This document shows positions 1 to 8,324 of a stretch of DNA of 64,000 nucleotides, piece after piece (positions within the stretch are counted from its first letter, which is position 1; each line of letters starts with the position of its first letter). The stretch covers positions 1-64,000 of the forward strand of contig NZ_VXJW01000001.1 in assembly GCF_008692845.1 (NCBI RefSeq), in the 5' to 3' direction. The position numbers and the translations under genes are program-made. This DNA is from Salmonella enterica subsp. arizonae. Its GTDB lineage: Bacteria; Pseudomonadota; Gammaproteobacteria; Enterobacterales; Enterobacteriaceae. The notes below the pieces were generated by a model, which was not told the origin of the DNA, did not search any database, and saw only the letters and a list, made by a program, of their open reading frames with translations.

Positions 1-95
1 GCAGGGAATACAATCATGAGAGAACGCATTCATCATTAAATGACATGACTCCGGCTGAATTTATCCGAAGTCTCCGGAAAGACGAAGATCTCTGA
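1..95 (+). pseudogene. IS3-family transposase, 3' end fragment
   Basis: The frame beginning at base 3 encodes 30 residues with the typical C-terminal signature of IS3-family OrfB integrases (YNHERTHSSLNDMTPAEF), ending at TGA 93-95. This is the tail of the DDE integrase domain. The window starts inside it, so I cannot tell whether the rest of the element lies to the left or is lost. An effector-gene fragment on the opposite strand begins right after the stop, which suggests the element inserted into or beside that gene. Confidence 0.75.
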
Positions 96-96
96 T

Positions 97-210
97 TTAG
101 CACTGTACTGAATTTGGGCCAGGGTCAATAGCAGGATAGTCTTTACCTGTAGCCGGCAGTATTTCTGGTGTCACTATCGGAATACGCCCGGAATTATTCA
201 TTGGCAGCAT
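97..210 (-). pseudogene. Truncated IpaH-type effector N-terminus
   Basis: This 37-codon ORF starts at ATG 210 behind a strong CAGGAG ribosome site (217-222). It begins MLPMNNSGRIPIVTPE, close to the IpaH start (MLPxNN) and to the start of the neighbouring effector at 2608 (MWPVGDYSGRIVPT). The upstream bases also match: both genes have CAGGAG, seven bases, then ATG. The reading stops at TAA 97-99, immediately beside the transposase fragment. I read it as the 5' remnant of a second NEL-type effector gene cut off by an insertion sequence; the last few codons may come from the element. A functional short peptide is possible but unlikely. Confidence 0.5.
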
Positions 211-228
211 AATAACTCTCCTGCTAAT

Positions 229-257
229 GGCATCAATATCGTTGATATATCGATGCC
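229..257. repeat. Inverted repeat ahead of effector fragment
   Basis: GGCATCAATAT (229-239) pairs with ATATCGATGCC (247-257) around a 7-base loop, with one wobble or mismatch. It lies just upstream of the ribosome site of the minus-strand effector fragment. There is no U-run, so it is not an intrinsic terminator. It could be an operator or a leader hairpin. Confidence 0.4.
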
Positions 258-331
258 AGTGACATCTTATAGGGACTGTATTAGATTAGCTAACTATCTG
301 CTTTTTCTTGCTGAGGTATTGGAGTATCTTT

Positions 332-2608
332 TTATTCGGTCCATGTTGGTTCCAACAATGATGATTGCTCCTTCGCTTCCAAAATTTTACGTGTCTGATT
401 TGCAAAAATTTCTTGTGTCTTTTCTGCGATAACGATCTTCCCTAAAATATGGCTGGTATCATCACGGATCTCAGGAGGAACCTGATGTAACTGGAATTTT
501 TCGTCCAGTCGGTTTTGGAAATCCGGGCCATTAACAAAAGCGTATTTTTCATCCATAGCCTTTTCATACCACAGTGGATCGATACGTTTTAGCAACATTT
601 GCCACGGTTCCCAATTGTTGAGCCATGATTCAAACTGCCTGTTTTCCGCTATTCGCACCTGACGCTCTGCGGTTTTTACATCTATTTCAGTAAGTTGAGA
701 AAAACGGAAGAAATACATGTCTGGGGCGACATGCGTTAAGCAAAGCGTGTCGCGCAGTTGGGTTTGTAGGCCTAACATTACCTCTAAATCTTCATCGAAT
801 GTATTGTGTACTCTCTGGAGCTGCTGGATTTTTCTAGTGGCAATATCCGTCAACATCTCTATTCGAAATACTTGACGAGCTATATCGACCATTTCCGGGA
901 GATTGCCCTCATGACCCTCTTGTTCTACGGTAAAAACCATTTCAGCGACCCGCATCATATTCCATGTGAGAGAAATGCGATCGTCACAGGTTTGGGTTGA
1001 TTCATAGGCACACATAAATAATCTTTCTCTCAATTCAGGATTGTCAACCAGTCGGATAAGGCACTCCTTAACCTGGGATCTGAAACCTTCATACTGTGGT
1101 TCTCTGTAACGATGTCGAAGCCTGTTAAGAAAACCGCTGAATATGTCGGCATTCTCTTCGCTGGCTATACTCTCAAAACGAGTGAGCATTTCAGCGCGCT
1201 GCGATAACGGAAACCAATATTCAATACTTTGAATGAGCTGAAGAGGCGCAGTAGCGCCTCCGGCAAATGGATCGTTATTCAGGTTTATGAGTGAGGCTGG
1301 CAATACGGGTAACGTTGCCAGAGGATTACCATTGTAGCCAAGCTCTTGCAGGCCGTTTGGCAAAGTAGGAAGTATTTCCAGTTCGTTGGTGTGGCAATAA
1401 AGACTATCTAACGCATCAGGCAAAGCTGGGAGTGCGGTAAGCCTATTGCTCGAACAGTTGAGAAATCTCAGCGATTCAGGTAATTGAGGAAGAACTATTA
1501 ATCGATTGTGAATGACAATCATCAATTGAAGTGAATGGGGTAAGACAGCAAGCGTTTCTAAACGATTGTATGAGCAATCAAGAGAAATGAGCGAGTCAGG
1601 TAGCGCAGGCATTCTCACCACATAATTATTTGAGCAATTCAAATCGGTTAATGAAGCAGGCAACTCAGGCAGTAAGATAATATCATTATTCTGGCAATAA
1701 AGTTCTTGCAGTGTAGATGGCAGCGGCGGGAGTGCTGTTAGTGACGTGCTGGCGCAGGTAAGTATTTGCAATGAAGAAGGTAATGCCGGAAGTTCATAAA
1801 GTGGATTGCCTGTACATATAAATGTAGCCAATGAAGGAGGGAGTTGTGGTAGAGACTTAAATTCATTATAGGAGATATCGAGATTTATGAGTGAATCAGG
1901 AAATGGGGGGAGACCGGTTAATTCATTGTATGAGCAATTGAGTGTTCTCAGTGAAAAAGGCATAAATGGAAAGCCTATTAATTTATTTACAGAACAATTA
2001 AGTGATTGTAATGAAGTGGGAAGATCTGGTAGGATTTCGAGTAAGTTTCCTGAACAATCGAGCATTTCTAAACTGTCTGGTAATTCTGGAAGTGCAATAA
2101 TAGCATTACCAGAACAATCTAATGATTTAAGCGTATAAGGTAAATAAGGAAGATCCTTCAATTTATTTATTGAACAATTAAGCGCCGTTAGTGAAGGAGG
2201 TAAGTTTTGTAGTTCGGGTAAACTGTTTTGTGAACAATCAAGTAGTTGCAACGACGGGGGGAGCGCGGAAAGTGAAGTCAATGTATTGCCAGCGCAATTA
2301 AGATCTGTTAATCCTTCGGGGAGATTTGGCAAGGCAGATAAATGATTATTGCTGACATTCAGCGTTGAAACACACTCAGGCAATACAGGTAAGGTACGCA
2401 AGTTAAGTCCCGCTAAATCAAGCATACTCTCCTTATTGCAAAGGCAGGCACATAATCTTTCAACCGCTATATCTCGTTGTTCCCCAGCTCCAACAACTGC
2501 TTCACTAGCCCAAATTTGCCATAAGGTATAATAGCTTGTATTTGCTGCGGGGAATGCTTCTGATGCTGTGGGGACAATACGCCCCGAGTAATCACCAACT
2601 GGCCACAT
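332..2608 (-). CDS. LRR-NEL E3 ubiquitin ligase effector (IpaH/SspH class)
   Basis: The 758-residue protein has the three-part layout of type III secreted NEL ubiquitin ligases. A short N-terminus (1-62) contains GEQRDIAVERL, very like IpaH. Nineteen uninterrupted 20-residue leucine-rich repeats (about 63-442) follow the form LNCSxNxLxxLPxLPxSLxx. The C-terminal NEL domain (about 443-758) carries the catalytic motif TCDDR, with Cys near 541 where SspH/IpaH have CEDR. In this family the NEL domain moves ubiquitin onto host proteins inside the host cell, and the LRR region binds substrate and holds the ligase inactive. It lacks the roughly 150-residue leader domain of SspH1, SspH2 and SlrP, so it is IpaH-like. 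The start has a strong CAGGAG site. The repeat number is high for the family, and 14 of 19 repeats have Cys at position 3. It was probably acquired horizontally; the host target is unknown. Confidence 0.88.
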   Translation of the reverse strand: MWPVGDYSGRIVPTASEAFPAANTSYYTLWQIWASEAVVGAGEQRDIAVERLCACLCNKESMLDLAGLNLRTLPVLPECVSTLNVSNNHLSALPNLPEGLTDLNCAGNTLTSLSALPPSLQLLDCSQNSLPELQNLPPSLTALNCSINKLKDLPYLPYTLKSLDCSGNAIIALPELPDSLEMLDCSGNLLEILPDLPTSLQSLNCSVNKLIGFPFMPFSLRTLNCSYNELTGLPPFPDSLINLDISYNEFKSLPQLPPSLATFICTGNPLYELPALPSSLQILTCASTSLTALPPLPSTLQELYCQNNDIILLPELPASLTDLNCSNNYVVRMPALPDSLISLDCSYNRLETLAVLPHSLQLMIVIHNRLIVLPQLPESLRFLNCSSNRLTALPALPDALDSLYCHTNELEILPTLPNGLQELGYNGNPLATLPVLPASLINLNNDPFAGGATAPLQLIQSIEYWFPLSQRAEMLTRFESIASEENADIFSGFLNRLRHRYREPQYEGFRSQVKECLIRLVDNPELRERLFMCAYESTQTCDDRISLTWNMMRVAEMVFTVEQEGHEGNLPEMVDIARQVFRIEMLTDIATRKIQQLQRVHNTFDEDLEVMLGLQTQLRDTLCLTHVAPDMYFFRFSQLTEIDVKTAERQVRIAENRQFESWLNNWEPWQMLLKRIDPLWYEKAMDEKYAFVNGPDFQNRLDEKFQLHQVPPEIRDDTSHILGKIVIAEKTQEIFANQTRKILEAKEQSSLLEPTWTE

Positions 2609-3026
2609 ATGAAATCTCCTGTTAACGGTACTAACAGCCTTAACGCTATATCATAATGACAAAAATTAAAACGATTCAGCGCCCCTAGCGTAAATGTGCC
2701 TGCACAAAGCTTTGCTCAATAAATGCAATTTTAGTGACAATATAGCAGGGCACGTTAATTATTCCATTTGAACCTTAGGCATATAGCATATTCAATATGT
2801 TGTGGGTATTTTCGGAATTAATACCAAGAGTCTGATTATTATATTTTTTAGTGTTCTGCCTATGAAATGGTCGTGTAATCTTTCTGTAAGAGGCTGGCGG
2901 TGACGCAATGAAATTTTTGTTTGTTTTTGGTAATGATGTTGTTGCAATTTTGATGATTTGTGTTGTACTTAGTAGTAACAGCGGTAGTTCCCCGGCAGTG
3001 ATGGCAACTCACTATGGAGATCGCGA
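2609..3026. other. AT-rich gap between effector and phoH
   Basis: This 418-bp gap lies between the divergent effector gene and the phoH region. It should hold the effector promoter (minus strand) and the phoH promoter (plus strand). A small inverted repeat, CTGTTA/TAACAG (2619-2637), overlaps the effector ribosome site. Apart from a candidate Pho box I see no coding signal; short ORFs here lack ribosome sites. Confidence 0.5.
2873..2890 (+). promoter_or_regulatory. Candidate PhoB (Pho) box for phoH
   Basis: GTGTAAT and CTGTAAG are spaced by four bases, giving the 11-bp period of a Pho box (consensus CTGTCAT-N4-CTGTCAC). phoH is a known PhoB-regulated gene in E. coli. The match is imperfect and no clear -10 was found, so this is tentative. 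Confidence 0.35.
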
Positions 3027-3323
3027 ATGGTAATGTCTGCAACTGGACACATTGTTTGCAGTAGTTACAACACTCTATACGGACGTTCTCTCTCCGGCGA
3101 TCATCTTGCCATCGTAAAATCTCTCATCTTTTCCGTTACTCCCCGTATCCATGACGTCATGTTTGGTGCGCGTAGCCGTGCGTGGCGTCGTTTCAAAAAG
3201 CAAGCTAAGGCTTACAAGGAAGCCAACCCTCAGATGTGTGTGCGCATAATCGCGTTCAACAGAACGCGGGTGATGTATACCTACAACTCAAGGTGCCATC
3301 CATGGGAAGACAAAAAGCAGTGA
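3027..3323 (+). CDS. 98-codon ORF overlapping phoH start
   Basis: This ORF has a good GGAGA ribosome site (3016-3020) six bases before ATG 3027. It encodes a basic 98-residue protein with the segment SRAWRRFKKQAKAYKE, and it overlaps the phoH start in another frame. E. coli PhoH is described as a protein of about 39 kDa, longer than the 262 residues read here from the MGRQK start. This stretch may therefore correspond to an N-terminal extension that is out of frame here, or to a separate leader ORF coupled to phoH. I recognise no domain. Confidence 0.35.
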   Translation: MVMSATGHIVCSSYNTLYGRSLSGDHLAIVKSLIFSVTPRIHDVMFGARSRAWRRFKKQAKAYKEANPQMCVRIIAFNRTRVMYTYNSRCHPWEDKKQ

Positions 3324-4090
3324 TAAAAGCACGTCGTGAAGCAAAGCGTGTATTGAGACGAGATTCGCGTAGTCACAAGCAACGTGAAGAAGAATCAGTC
3401 ACGTCACTGGTACAGATGGGCGGAGTAGAAGCTATTGGCATGGCGCGCGATAGTCGCGATACCTCGCCGATTAAGGCGCGAAATGAGGCCCAGGCGCATT
3501 ATCTGAATGCTATCGACAGTAAACAGCTTATTTTTGCGACCGGCGAAGCCGGATGCGGAAAAACATGGATTAGTGCGGCAAAGGCGGCGGAAGCATTGAT
3601 TCATAAGGATGTTGAGAGGATCATTGTGACGCGTCCGGTATTACAGGCTGATGAAGATCTCGGTTTTTTGCCCGGTGATATTGCTGAAAAATTCGCGCCT
3701 TATTTTCGTCCTGTCTATGACGTACTGCTTAAACGGCTGGGCGCTTCCTTTATGCAATATTGCTTGCGTCCGGAGATCGGTAAGGTAGAAATTGCGCCGT
3801 TCGCCTATATGCGAGGGCGTACTTTTGAAAATGCGGTCGTGATCCTCGACGAGGCGCAAAATGTGACTGCGGCGCAAATGAAAATGTTTTTGACGCGATT
3901 GGGAGAAAACGTAACGGTTATTGTAAATGGTGATATCACCCAGTGCGATTTGCCGGCACATGTTCAGTCAGGTTTAAGCGATGCCTTAGCTCGCTTTAAC
4001 GAAGATGAGATGGTAGGGATAGTGCGATTCAACAAAGACGACTGTGTGCGCTCGGCGCTTTGTCAGCGAACGCTTCACGCATACAGCTAA
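3302..4090 (+). CDS. phoH: PhoH, phosphate-starvation ATPase
   Basis: The 262-residue protein (MGRQKAVIKAR start) has the PhoH-family P-loop GEAGCGKTW (about 82-90) and a Walker B-like segment VVILDEAQN near 180. PhoH is a cytoplasmic ATP-binding protein induced by phosphate limitation; its exact role is unsettled, with links to RNA metabolism proposed. An AGG ribosome site lies a few bases upstream of 3302. The frame stays open back to ATG 3236 (284 residues), so a longer form is possible. An intrinsic terminator follows. Confidence 0.9.
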   Translation: MGRQKAVIKARREAKRVLRRDSRSHKQREEESVTSLVQMGGVEAIGMARDSRDTSPIKARNEAQAHYLNAIDSKQLIFATGEAGCGKTWISAAKAAEALIHKDVERIIVTRPVLQADEDLGFLPGDIAEKFAPYFRPVYDVLLKRLGASFMQYCLRPEIGKVEIAPFAYMRGRTFENAVVILDEAQNVTAAQMKMFLTRLGENVTVIVNGDITQCDLPAHVQSGLSDALARFNEDEMVGIVRFNKDDCVRSALCQRTLHAYS

Positions 4091-4108
4091 TATAACGTTG
4101 ACTTTCAG

Positions 4109-4133
4109 AGCCTGGGAGACCGGGCTTTGTTGT
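4109..4133 (+). terminator. Intrinsic terminator of phoH
   Basis: AGCCTGG-GAGA-CCGGGCT forms a 7-bp stem with a tetraloop, followed by TTTGTTG. It sits 19 bp after the phoH stop. Confidence 0.7.
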
Positions 4134-4195
4134 CTATAGAATGTCCTGCCAGGTCTGGGGACAAAAAGCGTAATGACGCCGGTACGAGAATGGAA

Positions 4196-5077
4196 TTATT
4201 TTGTCATATCCAGAGCATTCATTGTCCGTAATTTACTCTCTCGCGCCTGTTCTGGCGAGGACTGTACAAGAAGGGTATAGAGCAGATCAAAGACGAAAAG
4301 CTGTGCGGCTTTCGTACCGATCGAGTCACCCTGTAACATTCCTTGCCGATTACCATTGATCAGGCAAAAATCAGCCTCTTCACATAATGGAGAACCCAGA
4401 TTATGGGTAATGGCGACTGTGGTGGCGCCAGCCAGCCTGGCCAACCTGAGTGAATGCACCGTTTCTGGCGAAGTACCTGAGTGACTGACGCCGATCGCGA
4501 CATCTCCTGCTTTTAATAGCGTAGCCTGCATATACATAAAATGGTTATTGCTTACCGCATCGCCCCGCAAACCAATACGCATCAGCTTGTGTTTCATATC
4601 CAGCGCTGTGATCCCCGATGAGCCCACACCAAATATATAAACCGAGTGACAGTGACGTAGGGCGTCCACGACACCAAGAACCTGTTGCATGTCAAGCAGA
4701 TTTAGTGTTTCAGATAATACATTACTAATAGTGTTCTGCAGTTTTAAACCAATGGCGTGGGCATCATCGGATTCACTGACTGCGGCATCCAGCAGGGGAC
4801 TACTGTCATCAAACTCGGTGGTGGCAAGTTCAATGGCCAGGTCCATTTTAAAGTCCTGAAAGCCTTTATAACCCAGGGTGCGACAAAAGCGAATAACAGT
4901 GGCTTCTCCGGCCTGTGTTTCGCGCGACAAATCTGCAATAGATAACTGGGTCACCTGCCTGGGAAAGGCTAAGATAAAATGCGCAATCCGCTGGGAGGCG
5001 CGTGTCAGGCTTTTTTGCATGGCGCCCAGAGTGTCAAGAATTTTTCCGGGTTTAAGACGTGGGGGTTGAGACTCCAT
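4196..5077 (-). CDS. RpiR-family transcriptional regulator
   Basis: The 293-residue protein has an N-terminal RpiR-type helix-turn-helix (about 20-95, with LSIADLSRETQAGEATVIRF) and a C-terminal SIS sugar-phosphate-binding domain (about 130-270, with GVGSSGITA and GVSHSGTSPET). RpiR regulators bind DNA and respond to phosphosugars. In sialic-acid clusters the ligand is often GlcN-6-P or a ManNAc derivative. It lies downstream of the symporter operon on the same strand, behind a terminator, so it probably has its own promoter. It is the likely local regulator of the cluster and matches the LT2 arrangement as I remember it (STM1127 region). Confidence 0.85.
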   Translation of the reverse strand: MESQPPRLKPGKILDTLGAMQKSLTRASQRIAHFILAFPRQVTQLSIADLSRETQAGEATVIRFCRTLGYKGFQDFKMDLAIELATTEFDDSSPLLDAAVSESDDAHAIGLKLQNTISNVLSETLNLLDMQQVLGVVDALRHCHSVYIFGVGSSGITALDMKHKLMRIGLRGDAVSNNHFMYMQATLLKAGDVAIGVSHSGTSPETVHSLRLARLAGATTVAITHNLGSPLCEEADFCLINGNRQGMLQGDSIGTKAAQLFVFDLLYTLLVQSSPEQARESKLRTMNALDMTK

Positions 5078-5159
5078 ATAGTTCCTGCTCTTGAGGGCTG
5101 ATTACGGCAAAAAGCCTGCAATATCGAACAGTGCAGAGCCTATCAAGTCTGCGGCATGA

Positions 5160-5204
5160 AAAAAAGCGCGATGTAAGTAAAGGAGGGGGAATATTTACAT
5201 CGCG
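5160..5204 (-). terminator. Terminator of the symporter operon
   Basis: Read on the minus strand, CGCGATGTAA and TTACATCGCG form a perfect 10-bp stem around an 18-nt loop, followed by CTTTTTTTC. It lies about 160 bp after the symporter stop and before rpiR. The long loop is unusual. The remaining 5205-5364 stretch shows no convincing gene. Confidence 0.7.
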
Positions 5205-5364
5205 TTGCCAACTGATGACAGAACATCACTGGAGAGTAATTTATTTGCGCTTACGGTGTTTATAGAGCGTCATCTGACTGATAGCTTATACTTGGCCCGG
5301 TATTGCCGCCCCGGGCGTCGTCGTCACCGTGTGCTGTGTCGGTGTAGCGTGGTATCATCTGAAC

Positions 5365-6861
5365 TCATAATGTCACCTTTGGTGAAGGTTTTTCATCCAG
5401 AACCAATGGCGGGGCTGAGGCAAATAACGGGGCGAAGATAACGCCGCTGATCACCACACTTAGCGAGCCAATCACCCCATAAAAGAAGAAGTTAAGATCT
5501 GTGGCATAACGTGCGCCCAGCACGGTAATGACGCTAATAATAATTCCCAAAACCGCGCTCCCGGCATTTGCTCGCTTAAAGAAAATACCCAGCATGAACA
5601 GACCAGTCATTGGCCCTCCCATCAGGCCTATCAAACTATTAAATGCATCCCAGATTTCTGACTCATCAGCCATGACCAGCCATACCGAGGCCGCGCTACT
5701 TATCAGGCCCGCGACCAGAATAACTAATTTAGCTATTTTCATACGGTTTTCTGGCGTTCTTTTTTTATGACTCAGGCGCTGATAGATATCGGAATTAAAA
5801 CAACTGGAAATGCTGTTTAAGCTGCTGGAGATACTGGATTGCGCAGCAGCGAAAATAGCGGCGATTATCAACCCTGCAATGCCGACTGGCATTTCAGTGA
5901 CGACGAATAAGGGTAAAATGCCGCCAGTGTTGAATCCCGCCGGTAATAACTGTGGATGTTGCTGATAGTAGACAAATAGCGCCGAGCCGATAGCAAAAAA
6001 GAAAACAGGGATCACGGCAACCAGTTTGGCATTTGTAAGTAATGTTTTCTTTGTTTCTTCTATGGAGTCAGTCACGATATAGCGCTGAACCACATCCTGA
6101 CTGGCAGTAAATTGCTGGATATTGGCGAACAGAAAACCTATCATTAATACTGGTACTGTGCTTTCCGTCCAGCTCCAGTGGAACTGTGTAGCCGGAAAGA
6201 ATTTATCTGCCTGTTGCGCCACCGTAAAAATTTCACCAATGCCGCCCTGTACTTTGAGACAAATCACAATAAAAATCAGTATTGCGCTGCCAGAAAGTAA
6301 GAGACCTTGAATGACATCAGTCCATATTACCCCTTCAATTCCGCCCATCCAGGTATAAATGATACACATCACGCTAATCAACAGTACCAGAATCACCGGG
6401 TCTATAGCGATGAACGGGCGCAATGCTAAAACGGTCAGGAAAGTGATAATGGCGATACGTCCAATATGAAACAACATAAATGACATGCTGGCGAACAGAC
6501 GGCAACGCACATCAAACCGTGCTTCAAGATATTCATAGGCTGATGTGACTTTCAATTTCCGAAAAAATGGAATATAGAAATAAAATACCAGCGGTAAAAT
6601 GGCGATAGCCAGATACTGACCGATGATAAACGTCCAGTCGGAAGTAAACGCTTTGGCAGGTATCGACATAAATGTAATTGAGCTTAACGTAGTGGCAAAT
6701 ACACTGACTCCAGCCGCCCAGCCAGGAACCCGGCCACCACCGCGAAAATAATCGTCTGCTGTTTTTTGCCGTCTGGAAAAATAGACACCGACTAACATCA
6801 TGGCCAGGAGATAGCCAAATAATACAAGATAGTTAACGATGCCGAAAGAATGCGTGATCAT
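5365..6861 (-). CDS. Sodium:solute symporter, sialic acid type
   Basis: This 498-residue polytopic membrane protein of the SSS family starts MITHSFGIVNYLVLF behind a GGAAAG ribosome site; the frame also runs on upstream to 6930. Family landmarks are YTWMGGIEGVIWTDVIQ in the middle and a Ser-rich AAQSSISSSLNSISS segment in the region of the sodium site. About 13 hydrophobic spans are visible. Salmonella has a symporter of this type in the same place (STM1128) known to import Neu5Ac. It follows a NanE-type epimerase and a short unknown gene on the same strand, which supports sialic-acid import. Confidence 0.88.
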   Translation of the reverse strand: MITHSFGIVNYLVLFGYLLAMMLVGVYFSRRQKTADDYFRGGGRVPGWAAGVSVFATTLSSITFMSIPAKAFTSDWTFIIGQYLAIAILPLVFYFYIPFFRKLKVTSAYEYLEARFDVRCRLFASMSFMLFHIGRIAIITFLTVLALRPFIAIDPVILVLLISVMCIIYTWMGGIEGVIWTDVIQGLLLSGSAILIFIVICLKVQGGIGEIFTVAQQADKFFPATQFHWSWTESTVPVLMIGFLFANIQQFTASQDVVQRYIVTDSIEETKKTLLTNAKLVAVIPVFFFAIGSALFVYYQQHPQLLPAGFNTGGILPLFVVTEMPVGIAGLIIAAIFAAAQSSISSSLNSISSCFNSDIYQRLSHKKRTPENRMKIAKLVILVAGLISSAASVWLVMADESEIWDAFNSLIGLMGGPMTGLFMLGIFFKRANAGSAVLGIIISVITVLGARYATDLNFFFYGVIGSLSVVISGVIFAPLFASAPPLVLDEKPSPKVTL

Positions 6862-6968
6862 AGTTCTTTCCTGCTTATAGTTTTGAGTAGAGTTGTGGTC
6901 ATCGTCTGTGTATTTTTGTCTTTCCATCATTCAGACGACACGATATTCAGATCAAGTAATAGTTTCTG

Positions 6969-7184
6969 TTAAACCCAATGACGCTCATCATGGGATGTAA
7001 AAGGCGCAGTACTGTTTTTTCGCCAACGGTGATGCCCGGACGCTCGTTCTGCCGGATACCAGAAATAACGGATATGCGATATTGTTTTCAAGTAGGCTTC
7101 ACACTGAGATAGCGTATTTGCCGAGAGCAGTATTAACGTCGGGTTATTCGTTGAGGCATGAATATCAATAGTAAGCATGTTCAT
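6969..7184 (-). CDS. Unknown 71-residue protein in nanE-symporter operon
   Basis: The ORF begins at ATG 7184, 13 bp after the nanE stop, and ends 107 bp before the symporter, so it would be co-transcribed with both. The 71 residues start MNMLTIDIHAST and include HIRYFWYPAERASG; the C-terminus is rich in Arg and His. I recognise no family, no signal peptide and no membrane span. The start resembles the opening of a sugar-kinase fold only superficially. It may be a remnant or a small operon-specific protein. The ribosome site is weak (AGAGAA). Confidence 0.45.
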   Translation of the reverse strand: MNMLTIDIHASTNNPTLILLSANTLSQCEAYLKTISHIRYFWYPAERASGHHRWRKNSTAPFTSHDERHWV

Positions 7185-7197
7185 TTATTTTCTCTGA

Positions 7198-7878
7198 TCA
7201 GCGTTTTACTGCGTGACTGAACCACTGACAAATATGCTCGATACGGGTAATAGCGGAACCGACGGTAACTGCCCAGGCGCCATGCTTAATAGCATTGGCC
7301 GCCAAAGCAGGAGCGTTATAGCGCCCCTCGGCAATAACGCGACAGCCGGCATGGCTCAGTTGTCTCACCATTGCCAAATCAGGCTCAACAGGCGTGGCGG
7401 GGCCGGTATAGCCCGACAGCGTTGTACCAATGAATTCGACTCCTTTCTGATGGCAATCTACTCCTTCGCTCACGGTTGAACAGTCTGCCATCGCCAGTAA
7501 TCCATGCAGGCGAATACGTGACAATAAACTATCAATATCAACCGGGCGAGAACGAAATGAGGCATCAAAAGCAATAATATCGGCGCCTGCCTGCGCAAGA
7601 GCGTCAACGTCCTGTAAATATGGAGTGATACGTACTGGCGACTCTGTAAGGTCACGTTTGATTATCCCGATAACAGGAACAAAAAGATGGGGACGAACGG
7701 CCTGCAGGTTCTCAATACCTTCAACGCGCACAGCGACAGCGCCCGCCGAAGCCGCAGCCTGTGTCATTGCAGCCACGATTTCAGGTTTATCCATAGGGCT
7801 GCCAGGTACCGGTTGGCATGAGACAATCAGCCCACCGTTTTCGCGTACACTTTGTTCCAGCCTGGCTAATAGTGACAT
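7198..7878 (-). CDS. nanE: N-acetylmannosamine-6-P 2-epimerase
   Basis: This 226-residue TIM-barrel enzyme converts ManNAc-6-P to GlcNAc-6-P in sialic-acid catabolism. NanE landmarks are [16 protein letters not shown] at the N-terminus, GIIKRD (the catalytic Lys segment, about 72-77), [19 protein letters not shown], and GTTLSGYTG followed by VIAEGR and [12 protein letters not shown]. It heads the minus-strand operon with a short ORF and the symporter. Salmonella also has nanE in the main nan operon, so this is probably a second copy. Confidence 0.92.
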   Translation of the reverse strand: MSLLARLEQSVRENGGLIVSCQPVPGSPMDKPEIVAAMTQAAASAGAVAVRVEGIENLQAVRPHLFVPVIGIIKRDLTESPVRITPYLQDVDALAQAGADIIAFDASFRSRPVDIDSLLSRIRLHGLLAMADCSTVSEGVDCHQKGVEFIGTTLSGYTGPATPVEPDLAMVRQLSHAGCRVIAEGRYNAPALAANAIKHGAWAVTVGSAITRIEHICQWFSHAVKR

Positions 7879-7899
7879 TCAGTTCCGCCTTACACTTTA

Positions 7900-7915
7900 T
7901 GAAGTTTTGCTCCGT
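7900..7915 (+). promoter_or_regulatory. Candidate operator 1 (16-mer)
   Basis: TGAAGTTTTGCTCCGT lies 22-37 bp upstream of nanE and matches the 16-mer at 8325-8340 at 12 of 16 positions. Both copies lie near a gene start of the divergent pair. They could be sites for the RpiR-type regulator; this is inference. Confidence 0.3.
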
Positions 7916-7962
7916 TTTATGTTATGGCGTGGAGTATGGCTGCATCAAGCAAGAAAATAGAA

Positions 7963-7984
7963 AAATGTGAACACAGTCATAAGG
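7963..7984. promoter_or_regulatory. Candidate CRP site
   Basis: TGTGA (7966-7970), six bases, then TCATA (7977-7981), with flanking AAA and AAGG, matches the CRP consensus TGTGA-N6-TCACA at nine of ten core positions. It lies in the divergent nanE/nanM gap, and sialic-acid genes are typically CRP-dependent. Confidence 0.55.
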
Positions 7985-8324
7985 TACGTTTGTCATTTAA
8001 TCACAGCGCCAGTGGATTTAGGGTTATGGACTGAAGCCCCAGGAACAATACAACTAACCGTGACAGTAGTATGCTGGATTATTTATTAACTGCTTCCTAC
8101 TAAAGATAAAGTACTCAGAAGGAGCCTATACGTTACGGGATAGCCAGTATGAAATGCATCACATTATTGTTGCGGTATTTATTCAGAAAATCATAGCGAA
8201 GGAATTGGTGATGGCTGATCACCCATAATCACTTCTAACGCCGCCAATGTGTGCATTTATCTCGTAGATGATAACCTCATGTAATTATTTTTAGCGCTTG
8301 GTCACATTTTGTAATTATCGTTAT

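Noticed and set aside
2860-3042. 60-codon minus-strand ORF upstream of phoH
   Set aside because: No ribosome site and low-complexity composition; overlaps the expected phoH promoter.
5205-5441. 78-codon plus-strand ORF after the symporter
   Set aside because: Starts at a weak TTG in a terminator region and runs antisense into the symporter end; no family likeness.
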